Shown: piece after piece, positions 35,665 through 44,131 of the stretch
How positions within the stretch are numbered: position 1 is the first letter of the stretch
How the letters are laid out: each line of letters opens with the position of its first letter
Source of the DNA: Sphingobacteriaceae bacterium
GTDB taxonomy: Bacteria; Bacteroidota; Bacteroidia; Sphingobacteriales; Sphingobacteriaceae
Length of the DNA stretch: 64,000 bases
Direction of reading: 5' to 3'
Assembly (NCBI GenBank): GCA_947463785.1
Contig: CANHRG010000001.1
Span: forward strand, 1-64,000
Program-made: the position numbers and the translations under genes
The notes under the pieces: model-generated
Told to the model about the DNA's origin: nothing
Databases searched by the model: none
What the model saw: the letters and a program-made list of their open reading frames with translations, nothing else

Positions 35665-36273
35665 ATGTCATTTGTATTGCCTGCATTACCGTATGCAACC
35701 GATGCGCTAGAACCGCATATTGATAAAATGACCATGGAAATTCACCATGGCAAACACCACCAGGCTTATGTAGATAACCTGAACAAGGCTTTGGCCGGTA
35801 CAGGTTCTGAAAATATCGCTTTGGAAGATTTGATGAAATCTATCTCAAAATTCCCGATGGCGGTACGCAACAATGGTGGCGGACACTATAACCATACTTT
35901 ATACTGGTCTATCATGTCGCCTAACGGTGGTGGTAATCCAAGTGGCGATTTAGCGAAAGCTATTGATGCTGCTTTTGGTTCTTTTGATGAGTTCAAAAAG
36001 AAATTTGCTGAAGCTGGTGCTACCCGTTTTGGATCTGGCTGGGCTTGGCTTTGTGTAAAAGCAGATGGTTCGTTATGTGTGTGTTCTACGCCTAACCAGG
36101 ATAACCCGCTAATGGATATTGCCGAGTGCCCAGGTAGCCCTATTTTGGGTATGGACGTTTGGGAGCACGCGTATTATTTGAAATACCAGAACAAACGCCC
36201 AGATTACATTGCTGCATTTTGGAATGTAATTAACTGGACTGCTGTTGCAGAGCGTTTTGCGAAAGCGAAATAA
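35665..36273 (+). CDS. sodA: Superoxide dismutase (Fe/Mn family)
   Basis: It converts superoxide to oxygen and hydrogen peroxide. The 202-residue protein has all metal ligands: the His of [11 protein letters not shown], a second His in [11 protein letters not shown], and DVWEHAYY. The segment [10 protein letters not shown] carries the Gln usually seen in Mn-type or cambialistic enzymes. No signal peptide, so cytoplasmic. It has its own promoter and terminator. Confidence 0.96.
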   Translation: MSFVLPALPYATDALEPHIDKMTMEIHHGKHHQAYVDNLNKALAGTGSENIALEDLMKSISKFPMAVRNNGGGHYNHTLYWSIMSPNGGGNPSGDLAKAIDAAFGSFDEFKKKFAEAGATRFGSGWAWLCVKADGSLCVCSTPNQDNPLMDIAECPGSPILGMDVWEHAYYLKYQNKRPDYIAAFWNVINWTAVAERFAKAK

Positions 36274-36295
36274 ACATTCTTAAAACAAAATCTTT

Positions 36296-36332
36296 TAAAA
36301 AGAGTAGTGTAGAAATATACTGCTCTTTTTTT
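36296..36332 (+). terminator. Intrinsic terminator of sodA
   Basis: AGAGTAGTGTA-GAA-ATATACTGCTCT (imperfect, with G-T pairs) is followed by a long T run 25 nt after the sodA stop. Confidence 0.85.
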
Positions 36333-36491
36333 ATGCGCCAGTTTGTACCCATCTTATGTTTTGCTGCACTCCTAACGGGATGTGAGATTGTGAGCGGTAT
36401 TTTCAAAGCGGGTTATTAGACCGCCTTAATTCTGGTGTTTGTTGTGATTTTGCTCATTCTCTTTCTGATTGGCTATTTCCGGAAGAAATAG
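36333..36491 (+). pseudogene. Small lipoprotein gene interrupted by an in-frame amber codon
   Basis: Frame 36333: a 28-codon lipoprotein start (MRQFVPILCFAALLTGCE, lipobox TGC) reads IVSGIFKAGY and hits TAG at 36417. The same frame then continues for 23 codons with a perfect membrane-span pattern (TALILVFVVILLILFLIGYFRKK) before a second TAG. Intact homologues as I recall them have a Trp at the break (KAGxWT), so a single TGG-to-TAG change explains the split. The codons after the stop show no frame damage, so the mutation is recent, or the stop is read through. Small proteins of this type have sometimes been annotated, dubiously, as phosphatidate cytidylyltransferase. Confidence 0.65.
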
Positions 36492-36531
36492 TACGCACTA
36501 CCGTGACGTAAGTGCTTAGGTTAGCACCTAA

Positions 36532-36756
36532 CTAGGCTAATTCTGCAAGTAATTTGCTGAGTTTGGTGTTTATACGTTCAAGTATAGATTTAAGAATTTG
36601 AAGTCTCGTTATTGGTGTGTTTATATCTGAACCAGTATATCCTACTTTAGAAATCTTATGCTCGTTATTCGAACTTAGTGTGCTTACTATTGCTATTGTA
36701 GTGTTTAATACCGAAACAAGAGTGTCGAGTTTCGAAACCTGCTTGTCCAAGTCCAA
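36532..36756 (-). CDS. Doubtful 74-residue ORF, possibly coiled-coil
   Basis: The ORF has only a TTG start and no recognisable family. The predicted protein is rich in Leu, Ser, Thr and Asn, with heptad-like leucines at both ends (DKQVSKLDTLVSVLN and LKSILERINTKLSKLL), so a short coiled coil is imaginable. No promoter box lies at a good distance. Surrounding sequence (36492-36926) has no other feature that I can support apart from a short TTAGGT/ACCTAA hairpin near 36511-36527. It may be chance. Confidence 0.25.
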   Translation of the reverse strand: MDLDKQVSKLDTLVSVLNTTIAIVSTLSSNNEHKISKVGYTGSDINTPITRLQILKSILERINTKLSKLLAELA

Positions 36757-36926
36757 AACATAAGTGCTGATTTCTGTTTACTACCTGTGTGGTTTCAAAC
36801 TAAGTATGTTAAGTAACAAACATTGGGTGTTGAGTTCTGTACATTTCTTGCTAAAGTGCGAACATAACCTTACAAGTTCAGTATACTTGCTGAGATTGTT
36901 TATCTTAGGTTAAACGTATTCGTATC

Positions 36927-38639
36927 ATGTTTAAAAAAATCGCTCTGTTTTTCTGTTTAGTGCTGGTTTCGGTTTCGCTAGTTGCCCAAGTAGTGGGTGC
37001 CGGCCGTGCGGTTGATCCTTATCGCTATTCGCTATCTAAAACAGAAACGCTACCTAGTGCAGCTGTAGTGAGTGCACATGCTTTAGCTTCGCAGGTAGGT
37101 GCCGAAATCATGAAACGTGGGGGTAATGCCTTTGATGCGGCTATTGCTACTCAATTGGCTTTGGCCGTGGTTTATCCGGTTGCTGGCAATATTGGGGGTG
37201 GCGGGTTTTTACTGGGCAGAAAAAGCGATGGGAAAACGGTAGCTATTGATTTTAGAGAAACTGCGCCTGCAAAGGCCAGCAGAACTATGTATTTAGACAA
37301 AGACGGTAAGGCTCAAACCGCTTGGTCGCAAAACGGACATTTGGCTTCGGGGGTTCCGGGAACTGTTGCCGGACTTTTTGCTACGCTGCCTTATGCCAAA
37401 TTGCCGTTTAAAGAATTGATTCAGCCGGCTATTGACTTGGCCGAATTTGGTTTTGTGCTGAGTGAAAACGAGGCTCGTAGCTTCAACTGGACCATTGGCA
37501 ATTTTAAAAAGTATAGCACCCGGGCTTCTGCGTTTACCGGCAGAACCGAGTGGCATACCGGTGATACCCTAATTCAAAAAGACTTGGCGAACACCCTGAA
37601 ACGGATACGAGATAGGGGTGCGAAGGGTTTTTACTCTGGCCGTACAGCCGGACTTTTGGTGGCTGAGATGAAACGTGGGGGCGGTATTGTAGGGAAAAAA
37701 GACTTGAGTGCTTACCGTGCTAAGAGCCGTGAAGCCCTGGAGTTTTCGTACCGGGGGCACCACATCATCGGGTTTCCGCCACCGAGCAGTGGTGGGGTTA
37801 TTTTAGGTCAGATATTAAAAATGCTCGAAGCTTATCCGCTTGAGCAGTATGGTTTTCAGTCGCCAGAAGCGGTGCAGTTGATTGTTGAGGCTGAGCGCCG
37901 TGCTTATGCAGATCGTGCCGAGCATTTGGGAGATCCGGATTTTTGGAAGGTACCGGTAGCCCAATTGCTATCGAGTAAGTATTTGAAGAAGCGGATGGCT
38001 GACTTTGAGTGGGGCAAGGCTTCGGTGAGTGCTAGCATAAAGGCTGGTGATTTCCGGGAAAGCGATCAGACCACCCACCTGAGTATTGTAGACCCTGAGG
38101 GAAATATGGTAGCGGTAACCACTACCCTGAATGGTGCTTACGGCAGCAAAACGGTGGTTGGCGGTGCGGGATTTATACTGAATAACGAGATGGACGATTT
38201 TAGCATTAAGCCGGGTGTGGCGAACATGTATGGTGCCATTGGTGGTGATGCGAATGCTATTGAGGCGAATAAACGTATGCTGAGTTCTATGTGCCCTACG
38301 CTGGTGCTCAAAAATGGAAAACCCTATATGGTGGTGGGTACACCTGGAGGTACGACCATTCCAACCTCGGTATTGCAGGCGCTGGTTAACAGCATTGATT
38401 TTAAACTGGATGCTGCAAGTGCTATCAATTATCCGAAATTTCATCATCAGTGGTTACCCGATGTAGTGGATATTGAAACTGGCTTCCCGGAGGAAACACG
38501 TAAAAAATTAGAGTCCATGGGCTATACTTTCCGTTTACGTGATGGCATTGGTCGAACAGAAATTATTGTGATTGGGCCTGATGGAAAATTACATGCCGCT
38601 GCCGACAAGCGGGGTGAGGATAGTGTGGCTGGGTTTTAG
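36927..38639 (+). CDS. ggt: Gamma-glutamyltransferase
   Basis: This periplasmic enzyme transfers or hydrolyses the gamma-glutamyl group of glutathione-like peptides. The 570-residue precursor has a signal peptide (ending VSLVAQ), substrate-binding RETAP, and the autoprocessing nucleophile Thr in DQTTHLSIVD, where the chain is cut into large and small subunits. GTPGGTTIPTSV matches the C-terminal glycine loop. The upstream region is the gene-poor patch; a near-match box TATCTTAG precedes the ATG. It ends back-to-back with the photolyase gene. Confidence 0.94.
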   Translation: MFKKIALFFCLVLVSVSLVAQVVGAGRAVDPYRYSLSKTETLPSAAVVSAHALASQVGAEIMKRGGNAFDAAIATQLALAVVYPVAGNIGGGGFLLGRKSDGKTVAIDFRETAPAKASRTMYLDKDGKAQTAWSQNGHLASGVPGTVAGLFATLPYAKLPFKELIQPAIDLAEFGFVLSENEARSFNWTIGNFKKYSTRASAFTGRTEWHTGDTLIQKDLANTLKRIRDRGAKGFYSGRTAGLLVAEMKRGGGIVGKKDLSAYRAKSREALEFSYRGHHIIGFPPPSSGGVILGQILKMLEAYPLEQYGFQSPEAVQLIVEAERRAYADRAEHLGDPDFWKVPVAQLLSSKYLKKRMADFEWGKASVSASIKAGDFRESDQTTHLSIVDPEGNMVAVTTTLNGAYGSKTVVGGAGFILNNEMDDFSIKPGVANMYGAIGGDANAIEANKRMLSSMCPTLVLKNGKPYMVVGTPGGTTIPTSVLQALVNSIDFKLDAASAINYPKFHHQWLPDVVDIETGFPEETRKKLESMGYTFRLRDGIGRTEIIVIGPDGKLHAAADKRGEDSVAGF

Positions 38640-40124
38640 CTACTCGCCACTGATACGCACCTCTGAAATACGTGGATGTGTATGGGTAATCAATATTCTT
38701 AAATTCTCTTTTTGAACTGCCTCGTGTTTGCGATGGGCCCAAATTTTATCGCGGGCTTCTCGGCCACTCTGCTCTAAATCTATTAGAGGAGCGGGATAAT
38801 CTACACCAATTTTAACACCGTATAATTCCTGCTCTATTTGGCTCATTTTGTGGGGCTCGTGAATAAATACCAGGGGAACAGGGCTTAACTCCGGCAGCCA
38901 TTTCTTGATAAATATGCCCTCCGGATCGTGGTCTTGCGATTGTTTTACCGGGTTATACATGCGGATGGTATTGATACCTGTGGTACCGGCCTGCATTTGA
39001 AATTGGGGGTAATGAATACCGGGTTCATAATCGAGAAACAATTGAGCCAGGTGGTACACTCCCAAGCGCCAATCTTGATAGAGGTGGTGACAGAAAAACG
39101 ATACTAGCATGGCCCGCATCCGAAAATTAATCCAGCCGGTTTGCTGTAAACAGCGCATGCAGGCATCAACTAGTGGGAAGCCGGTTTGACCGGTTTTCCA
39201 GGCTTGGATATAGGTTTCGTTTTCGGGATGCTCGAGCAGTTCGTAACCTCGATTAATGCATTCGGATTCGTAACGACACTCTACCTCAAACTTTTGGATA
39301 AAATGGCAATGCCAGCGCAAACGGGTTTGGAAATTGTTGATTGCGGTCTTGAAACCCGATGTTTTTTTGGCGGCTTCTGTTGCCTGGTAAACCTGGCGGA
39401 TGCTGAGGTTACCCCATGCCAAATAGGGTGATAATCGCGAACACGAAGTGCGGCTTTGTGCCGGTTTTGAAATATGTTTACTGTAGTTTCTGGCCCTTTC
39501 GGCACTGAAGGAATGGAGGTATTTCCGGGCAAACGATTCACCGGCAGGCTGAAAGGTATCCGGATAATCCGTCCAGTTTTGGATGAGCTCTGTTGGAATA
39601 GGAAATGGATTTTCCCATTCAGGTGATGAACCTGGGGTAAAGGTATTATGGATAAGTGGGGCATGCATAACCCGGTGCCAGGCTTTGATCCAGCCTTCGC
39701 GGTTTTTAATTCCTCGAAGAATGCCATCTCGCTGAAATTCTTGCCAGCTGATTCCGTGTTTTTTAAAATACTGCTTGAGCTGTTTATCTCTTGTATACGA
39801 AAGATCAATGCCACTTTCCTGATAAGAGAATACGGTGCGAATATCAAAGTATTGGTTTAGTACATCGAAAACCTGAGCGGCTTCTGCGTAACATAGGGTG
39901 ACTTGCTTTTGATAAGCTTGCAGCGTTTGGTTGACTTGCTGCAGCGAATGGTACTGAAACTGTAAATGCCTGAGCGAAGTATCTGGGTGGGCCAGCAAAG
40001 AGGGTTCGAACAGGTAAAGAATGAGGTAAGGCAATCCGTTTTGTTCAGCGGCCTGTAGCGGAGCATGGTCTTGCGTTCGTAGGTCGCGTTTGAGCCAGAC
40101 GATATTGATTGCCTGCTTTGCCAT
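38640..40124 (-). CDS. Cryptochrome/photolyase family protein
   Basis: A 494-residue flavoprotein with an N-terminal antenna-binding Rossmann domain (INIVWLKRDLRTQDHAPL) and a C-terminal FAD-binding helical domain (TSCSRLSPYLAWGNLSIRQVYQ, TGFPLVDACMRCLQQTGWINFRMRAM). It should repair UV photoproducts or act as a light sensor. The segment corresponding to NNGGWQW of class I CPD photolyases reads IHYPQFQ, so the conserved Asn and two Trp of that stretch are missing in my by-eye alignment. It is last in an operon with DUF2805, a LolA-like gene and an ABC transporter. Confidence 0.88.
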   Translation of the reverse strand: MAKQAINIVWLKRDLRTQDHAPLQAAEQNGLPYLILYLFEPSLLAHPDTSLRHLQFQYHSLQQVNQTLQAYQKQVTLCYAEAAQVFDVLNQYFDIRTVFSYQESGIDLSYTRDKQLKQYFKKHGISWQEFQRDGILRGIKNREGWIKAWHRVMHAPLIHNTFTPGSSPEWENPFPIPTELIQNWTDYPDTFQPAGESFARKYLHSFSAERARNYSKHISKPAQSRTSCSRLSPYLAWGNLSIRQVYQATEAAKKTSGFKTAINNFQTRLRWHCHFIQKFEVECRYESECINRGYELLEHPENETYIQAWKTGQTGFPLVDACMRCLQQTGWINFRMRAMLVSFFCHHLYQDWRLGVYHLAQLFLDYEPGIHYPQFQMQAGTTGINTIRMYNPVKQSQDHDPEGIFIKKWLPELSPVPLVFIHEPHKMSQIEQELYGVKIGVDYPAPLIDLEQSGREARDKIWAHRKHEAVQKENLRILITHTHPRISEVRISGE

Positions 40125-40129
40125 GGGTA

Positions 40130-40423
40130 TTATCGCTTGCTGATTTTATTGAGGGTAATTTGTCGTTGCAGGGTACATTTGAAGCGAGAGATTTCGGAGT
40201 TTCGCTTTGAGGCGTGTTTTTGGCTAATTCCACTATTGACCCGTTTGCGCCAAAGGTTGAAGCTGCTTCGCTTTAGCGTGGCACGCATTAAGGCAATGGT
40301 TTCGGCTTCGGTTAACCCAAACTGATAGGTGATTGCTTCGAATGGGGTACGGTCTTCCCAGGCCATTTCAATAACCCGGTCTTTCTCGGCATCAGTTAAG
40401 CTCTTAGTTCCGAAAGACTTCAT
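40130..40423 (-). CDS. DUF2805 / TIGR03643 family protein
   Basis: A small (97 aa) protein with the family core DAEKDRVIEMAWEDRTPFEAI followed by a helix-turn-helix-like stretch (FGLTEAETIALMRATLK) and a basic tail. Function is unknown; such proteins are often encoded beside photolyase genes (family knowledge). A DNA-contacting role is only a guess from the HTH-like look. The ATG at 40423 overlaps the 3' end of the LolA-like gene by 20 nt; the track's further 11 codons are less likely. The photolyase gene starts 5 nt after its stop. Confidence 0.78.
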   Translation of the reverse strand: MKSFGTKSLTDAEKDRVIEMAWEDRTPFEAITYQFGLTEAETIALMRATLKRSSFNLWRKRVNSGISQKHASKRNSEISRFKCTLQRQITLNKISKR

Positions 40424-41093
40424 CTTTGATTCCTTTATTGAGTTGATAGTCGGCAAAGGTGATGGTGATTTTGCCGTTTTTAGGGCTTGGTTTTCCGGTA
40501 TCTGAACTGGATGTCCGGTTGATGTCTGTAGCCAGGCCTTTCGGGATTTTGAATTTTTTAACTTCTACGGTGAAGATCATTTTATCGGGTAAACCAAAAG
40601 CAATTTGAGAACCGTATTCGTAATTGGCACTGATGGTGCCGTTTGAACGGGTGGTACTTTGTGATTTTAGCAACAGATCGGTTTTTGGATCGATCCACAA
40701 TTTGAGCAAGACCAAATCGCCGCTATCATCTATAGGCAGAACAGTGAGGACGGTCGTTTTTTGCGTCTGGATGACTTCTGTTCCGGTAATGAGGGCTGTA
40801 TAGCTGTTTTTATCTCTGAGGAATTTGGGCAGTTCGTTGAAATTCTGTTTCGGCAAAATGGCAATTCCTTTAGAAAGCATTTTGAATTGGTCTTTTTGCT
40901 TGAAATAGATGGTGGCTTTTACCGGAAAAGATTTGATCAAAGGAATTTCTGACTTGATGTTTACTTGAACAGCATAGTCTTTTACGCGGTTCCACTTCGC
41001 CATCATTTGCTCCAGTATAGCTGTTGCGTCTTGTGCTGCGGCAAACACTGGGAGGCATCCCAATAAAATCAAGGTAAGGAAGCGTGAAATCAT
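40404..41093 (-). CDS. LolA-like outer membrane lipoprotein carrier family protein
   Basis: A 229-residue periplasmic protein with signal peptide (ending FAAAQ) and a LolA/LolB-like half-barrel pattern: LEQMMAKWNRVKDYAVQV, alternating strands, and LLKLWIDPKTDLLLKSQ. LolA proteins ferry hydrophobic molecules such as lipoproteins through the periplasm. It overlaps the ABC permease gene by 4 nt, so it may be the periplasmic partner of that transporter. Its cargo is unknown. Confidence 0.8.
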   Translation of the reverse strand: MISRFLTLILLGCLPVFAAAQDATAILEQMMAKWNRVKDYAVQVNIKSEIPLIKSFPVKATIYFKQKDQFKMLSKGIAILPKQNFNELPKFLRDKNSYTALITGTEVIQTQKTTVLTVLPIDDSGDLVLLKLWIDPKTDLLLKSQSTTRSNGTISANYEYGSQIAFGLPDKMIFTVEVKKFKIPKGLATDINRTSSSDTGKPSPKNGKITITFADYQLNKGIKDEVFRN

Positions 41094-41932
41094 GTGGTAA
41101 TGTCTTTTTTGTTGAAATGATACAAGGACAAGCCAATAAGTATAACTTGATGAACCAGTAGAATGATCAGTGATTTGATGATCTCTTTTAGAGGTAACGG
41201 TTCTTCAAAAAAGCTACGCCAAGAGGCCATGTGTGTGGTAAAAAGGTAGGGCCTGATGGCATCAAATAGTTTGACATCCAGGGTGCCGATGATGGTGAAC
41301 AGGATGATGATGGCCATGGTTACTACGATTGGACCAATGGAATTGTTGCTAAAACAAGATAGGCAGATGGAAAGGGTACTTACGGTGAGTAAGGCCAGAA
41401 AAGCTACTGCAAATCCGCCAGCATAGCGCCAGTTGACATCCTGTTCTTGTAAAATGACCAAACCGTCGCTGTTGAGTACCATTAAATCGCCAGTACCGAA
41501 CAATACTTTACCTACAATGACGGCCAGTATGCCTAGCCAGATGATGAGGCAAAGGGTGTAAACTGCGCCGGCAATAAATTTGGAGAGCAGTAACTGGGTA
41601 CGTGAAATGGGCTTGGTGAGCAACATCCGGATAGTGCCCGAAGCGGCTTCGCCGGATACCAAATCGCCCGTAACTAGGGCCACGAGCAAAGGAATGTGGA
41701 TGATGAGCATTTGCAGCACAATAAATGCTACCAGGTTTCCATTGAGTAGTGTACCCTGAAAACTTAAGGTTTGCTCGAAGGAGGAAGTTACAAAGGCAAT
41801 CATAGACTGGCCATCTACCTTGAGTGCAAACAGAATTACTCCTACCAATACGGTAATGGCCAGTAAGCCCAAATAGCTGCGTGGCTTGGCGGTAATTTTG
41901 ATGAATTCGTTGTATACGCTATTCCACAGCAT
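41090..41932 (-). CDS. ABC transporter permease (ABC-2 type)
   Basis: A 280-residue membrane protein with six predicted spans and the ABC-2 signature GDLVSGEAASGTIRMLLTKPISR after the second span. A large periplasmic loop lies between spans. It overlaps the ATPase gene by 14 nt and the LolA-like gene by 4 nt. Transporters of this type move lipids, glycans or drugs; substrate is not evident. Confidence 0.9.
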   Translation of the reverse strand: MLWNSVYNEFIKITAKPRSYLGLLAITVLVGVILFALKVDGQSMIAFVTSSFEQTLSFQGTLLNGNLVAFIVLQMLIIHIPLLVALVTGDLVSGEAASGTIRMLLTKPISRTQLLLSKFIAGAVYTLCLIIWLGILAVIVGKVLFGTGDLMVLNSDGLVILQEQDVNWRYAGGFAVAFLALLTVSTLSICLSCFSNNSIGPIVVTMAIIILFTIIGTLDVKLFDAIRPYLFTTHMASWRSFFEEPLPLKEIIKSLIILLVHQVILIGLSLYHFNKKDITT

Positions 41933-42842
41933 CGGCTTTGAGCATTTTAATGAAATAATCTTCGAGCTTACGCTTAGACTCTATGGCGTAGATGCTGAAC
42001 CCTTGTTGCACAAGTAATTTGTTGAGTTCCGGCAGCATTGATTTGGTTATTGCCAACTCCAAATGGGTTGCGGTACTGTCTATAATTTCCAGTTGAGGCA
42101 GGTGGTTTTTTAAATAATTTTTGGCTGCTTCTACTTTGTCTATTTCTAACTGAACCACCAAATCATCGCTACTTAATAATTTGGACACTTCTCCTTCTAC
42201 CACTGTTTTTCCTTTGTTGATGATTACCATGCGGTTGGCAATGAGTTCCATTTCGGCCAAGAGGTGTGAAGAGAGTACTACGGTTTTGCCCTGTTCATCG
42301 CGTAGGCGCAAAATGAGGTTTCGGATATCGATGATTCCCTGCGGGTCTAAGCCAGTTGTGGGTTCGTCGAGGATGATCAAATCGGGTTTGTGCAATAAGG
42401 TTTGCGCAATGCCCAAACGTTGTTTCATGCCGTGTGAAAAACCGGCCACTTTGTCTTTTTCCCTTCCAGCGAGTCCGACAAAATCGAGCATTTGGTAAAT
42501 TTCCTTTGCGGATGCTGTTGCACCGGATATACGTGAAAAGATAGCTAGATTTTGATAGGCAGAAAGGTATTTGTAAAAGTCGGGTTTCTCAATGATGCTG
42601 CCCGTTCGGGCTAAGATGTGACTACGGTTGGCCGCTAGGGTTTGCCCGTAGATTTTGATCTCACCGCGATCTGGTTTTATAAGTGAAAGTAGACACCGGA
42701 TACTGGTACTTTTGCCTGCACCGTTGGGTCCTAAAAAACCGAATACATCGCCTTTGTAAACCGTAAAATTGACGTCTTTTACGGCTTCAAAACTACCAAA
42801 TCGTTTGGCGAGTTGTTGTACTTCAATAATTTTATCGGACAT
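41919..42842 (-). CDS. ABC transporter ATP-binding protein
   Basis: A 307-residue ATPase with Walker A GPNGAGKST, signature GFSHGMKQRLGIA (degenerate LSGGQ typical of ABC-2 exporters), Walker B LIILDEPTTGLD and switch histidine in LSSHLL. About 80 C-terminal residues form an accessory domain. The start at MSDKIIEV is chosen over the track's longer ORF. It heads the five-gene operon from the promoter at 42882-42889. Confidence 0.93.
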   Translation of the reverse strand: MSDKIIEVQQLAKRFGSFEAVKDVNFTVYKGDVFGFLGPNGAGKSTSIRCLLSLIKPDRGEIKIYGQTLAANRSHILARTGSIIEKPDFYKYLSAYQNLAIFSRISGATASAKEIYQMLDFVGLAGREKDKVAGFSHGMKQRLGIAQTLLHKPDLIILDEPTTGLDPQGIIDIRNLILRLRDEQGKTVVLSSHLLAEMELIANRMVIINKGKTVVEGEVSKLLSSDDLVVQLEIDKVEAAKNYLKNHLPQLEIIDSTATHLELAITKSMLPELNKLLVQQGFSIYAIESKRKLEDYFIKMLKADAVE

Positions 42843-42881
42843 GCTTGAATGCGGTATGCACACTGCTATTCAGGTGTTCGG

Positions 42882-42889
42882 CAAAAGTA
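42882..42889 (-). promoter_or_regulatory. Promoter box of the ABC/LolA/DUF2805/photolyase operon
   Basis: TACTTTTG on the minus strand matches TAnnTTTG, 39 nt before the ATPase ATG. Confidence 0.65.
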
Positions 42890-42941
42890 TTGAATCCGAC
42901 AGCTTTAAGCTAAAGCTTTGTTTTTTATGATATTGTAATGA

Positions 42942-43478
42942 TTAATAAACCGCTTTGAAGCTGATTTTAAATTCGTCGTCGGTAGGTATGGCTAACAAGG
43001 TGGGTGGTTCGATGTTGAACTGCGTCATTTTTACAGGAAATGTCCCGGTAATCTCCAGCTTATCTCCCATTTTTTTACGTGATGCTTCAAAACTGATGTT
43101 TCGGTTTACTCCATGGAAATTGAGTATTCCTTTAACCAATAATTTATCTGCCTGTTGTTGTATTTCGGTACTACTAAAGGTAATGTTGGGGTATTTGAGC
43201 CCCTCGGTTACTTCGATGGTGTGAGAATCTCGGTTGGCATTTTTACTATCAAAGCTCGAAACTTTGACGCTTACGGCTACTTGAGTGATGTTCGTTTTAG
43301 TCGCATCAGCCAAAATCACCGAATTTAAATCTCTACTTACGCCATCCCAATCGTGCAGGCGATGGTGCATGCTGTAGGTAATACTGGAAATTTTTTTATC
43401 GGCTGTAAATTTGACTTGCTGTGCCCATACTGAGTTGAATAGCAAACTAAGTACTATGCTTAAGATTATTTTTTTCAT
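42942..43478 (-). CDS. YceI family periplasmic lipid-binding protein
   Basis: A 178-residue protein with signal peptide (ending SVWAQ) and the YceI lipocalin-like beta-barrel: SITYSMHHRLHDWDGVSR, the strand LKYPNITFSSTEI, and LNFHGVNRNISFEA. YceI proteins bind long isoprenoids such as quinones. The start is placed at MKKIILSIV; the track's 22 extra residues overlap the preceding gene. It is last of a minus-strand run with a histidine-bearing membrane protein and a Rieske protein, a context that suggests electron transfer. Confidence 0.9.
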   Translation of the reverse strand: MKKIILSIVLSLLFNSVWAQQVKFTADKKISSITYSMHHRLHDWDGVSRDLNSVILADATKTNITQVAVSVKVSSFDSKNANRDSHTIEVTEGLKYPNITFSSTEIQQQADKLLVKGILNFHGVNRNISFEASRKKMGDKLEITGTFPVKMTQFNIEPPTLLAIPTDDEFKISFKAVY

Positions 43479-43482
43479 GGGT

Positions 43483-44115
43483 TTAGAATTTAATAACCAA
43501 CATTGATGCCGCAAACGCACCGAAAGCGGTGTAAGCTGCTGCACGGTGGTAAGGTTTTAAATCTGGCCTATCTTCAATACGTTCGGCAAGTACATTGGTT
43601 GCAATCATGGCGCTCATGTGGACCAAAGCCAACCATTTATGGACTTTTATACTGCTATAGCCTTTCCGTTCGTCTAGTGCTTTAGGCGGGGCGAACAGGG
43701 ACAAAGACGCTGTAGTAAAATACGTGAAGTTGACAGCTGCTCCTAAGGCCTCGTGTGTATCTTTCAGATTGTTATTCCCATTGTACAATCTACTTCCTAC
43801 AATTCCTTGAGCAACCATGCCACCCAAGGTTGCAAAACCTAAAACCTGATGGGCAGCCAATGCCGTACGACGGAGTTTAAGTTCCTGTTGTCGCTTTTCG
43901 GGAGTGAGTTCAAAACGGTTAAATTTTCGCATAAAGCCTTTCTCGCCCCATAGCAATCGCTGGGTAATCATCATTTTATTGGGCAGCAGTTTTTCCTGCT
44001 CAGTTGTGCTTGCGTTTAACTCTTGTAAGAGGTTGTTGTTTTGGGTGCTATCCGTTTGGGCAAACAGGTTAGCGCCAAAAAGACAAAAAAAGAATACGAG
44101 GAATAGGTGTTTCAT
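43483..44115 (-). CDS. Predicted multi-span membrane protein with conserved-type histidines (possible b-type haem)
   Basis: A 210-residue protein with a signal peptide (ending LFAQ), a soluble 70-residue segment, then four hydrophobic spans. Histidines sit near helix ends: AAHQVLGF, DTHEALGA, KVHKWLALVHM, PYHRAAAY. This pattern resembles cytochrome b561-like proteins, but I cannot prove haem binding. It lies 4 nt upstream of the yceI gene, similar to the E. coli yceJ-yceI pair where YceJ is a b561 homologue. It follows the Rieske gene after 16 nt. Confidence 0.7.
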   Translation of the reverse strand: MKHLFLVFFFCLFGANLFAQTDSTQNNNLLQELNASTTEQEKLLPNKMMITQRLLWGEKGFMRKFNRFELTPEKRQQELKLRRTALAAHQVLGFATLGGMVAQGIVGSRLYNGNNNLKDTHEALGAAVNFTYFTTASLSLFAPPKALDERKGYSSIKVHKWLALVHMSAMIATNVLAERIEDRPDLKPYHRAAAYTAFGAFAASMLVIKF

Positions 44116-44131
44116 TGGGTGTAAATTAAAC

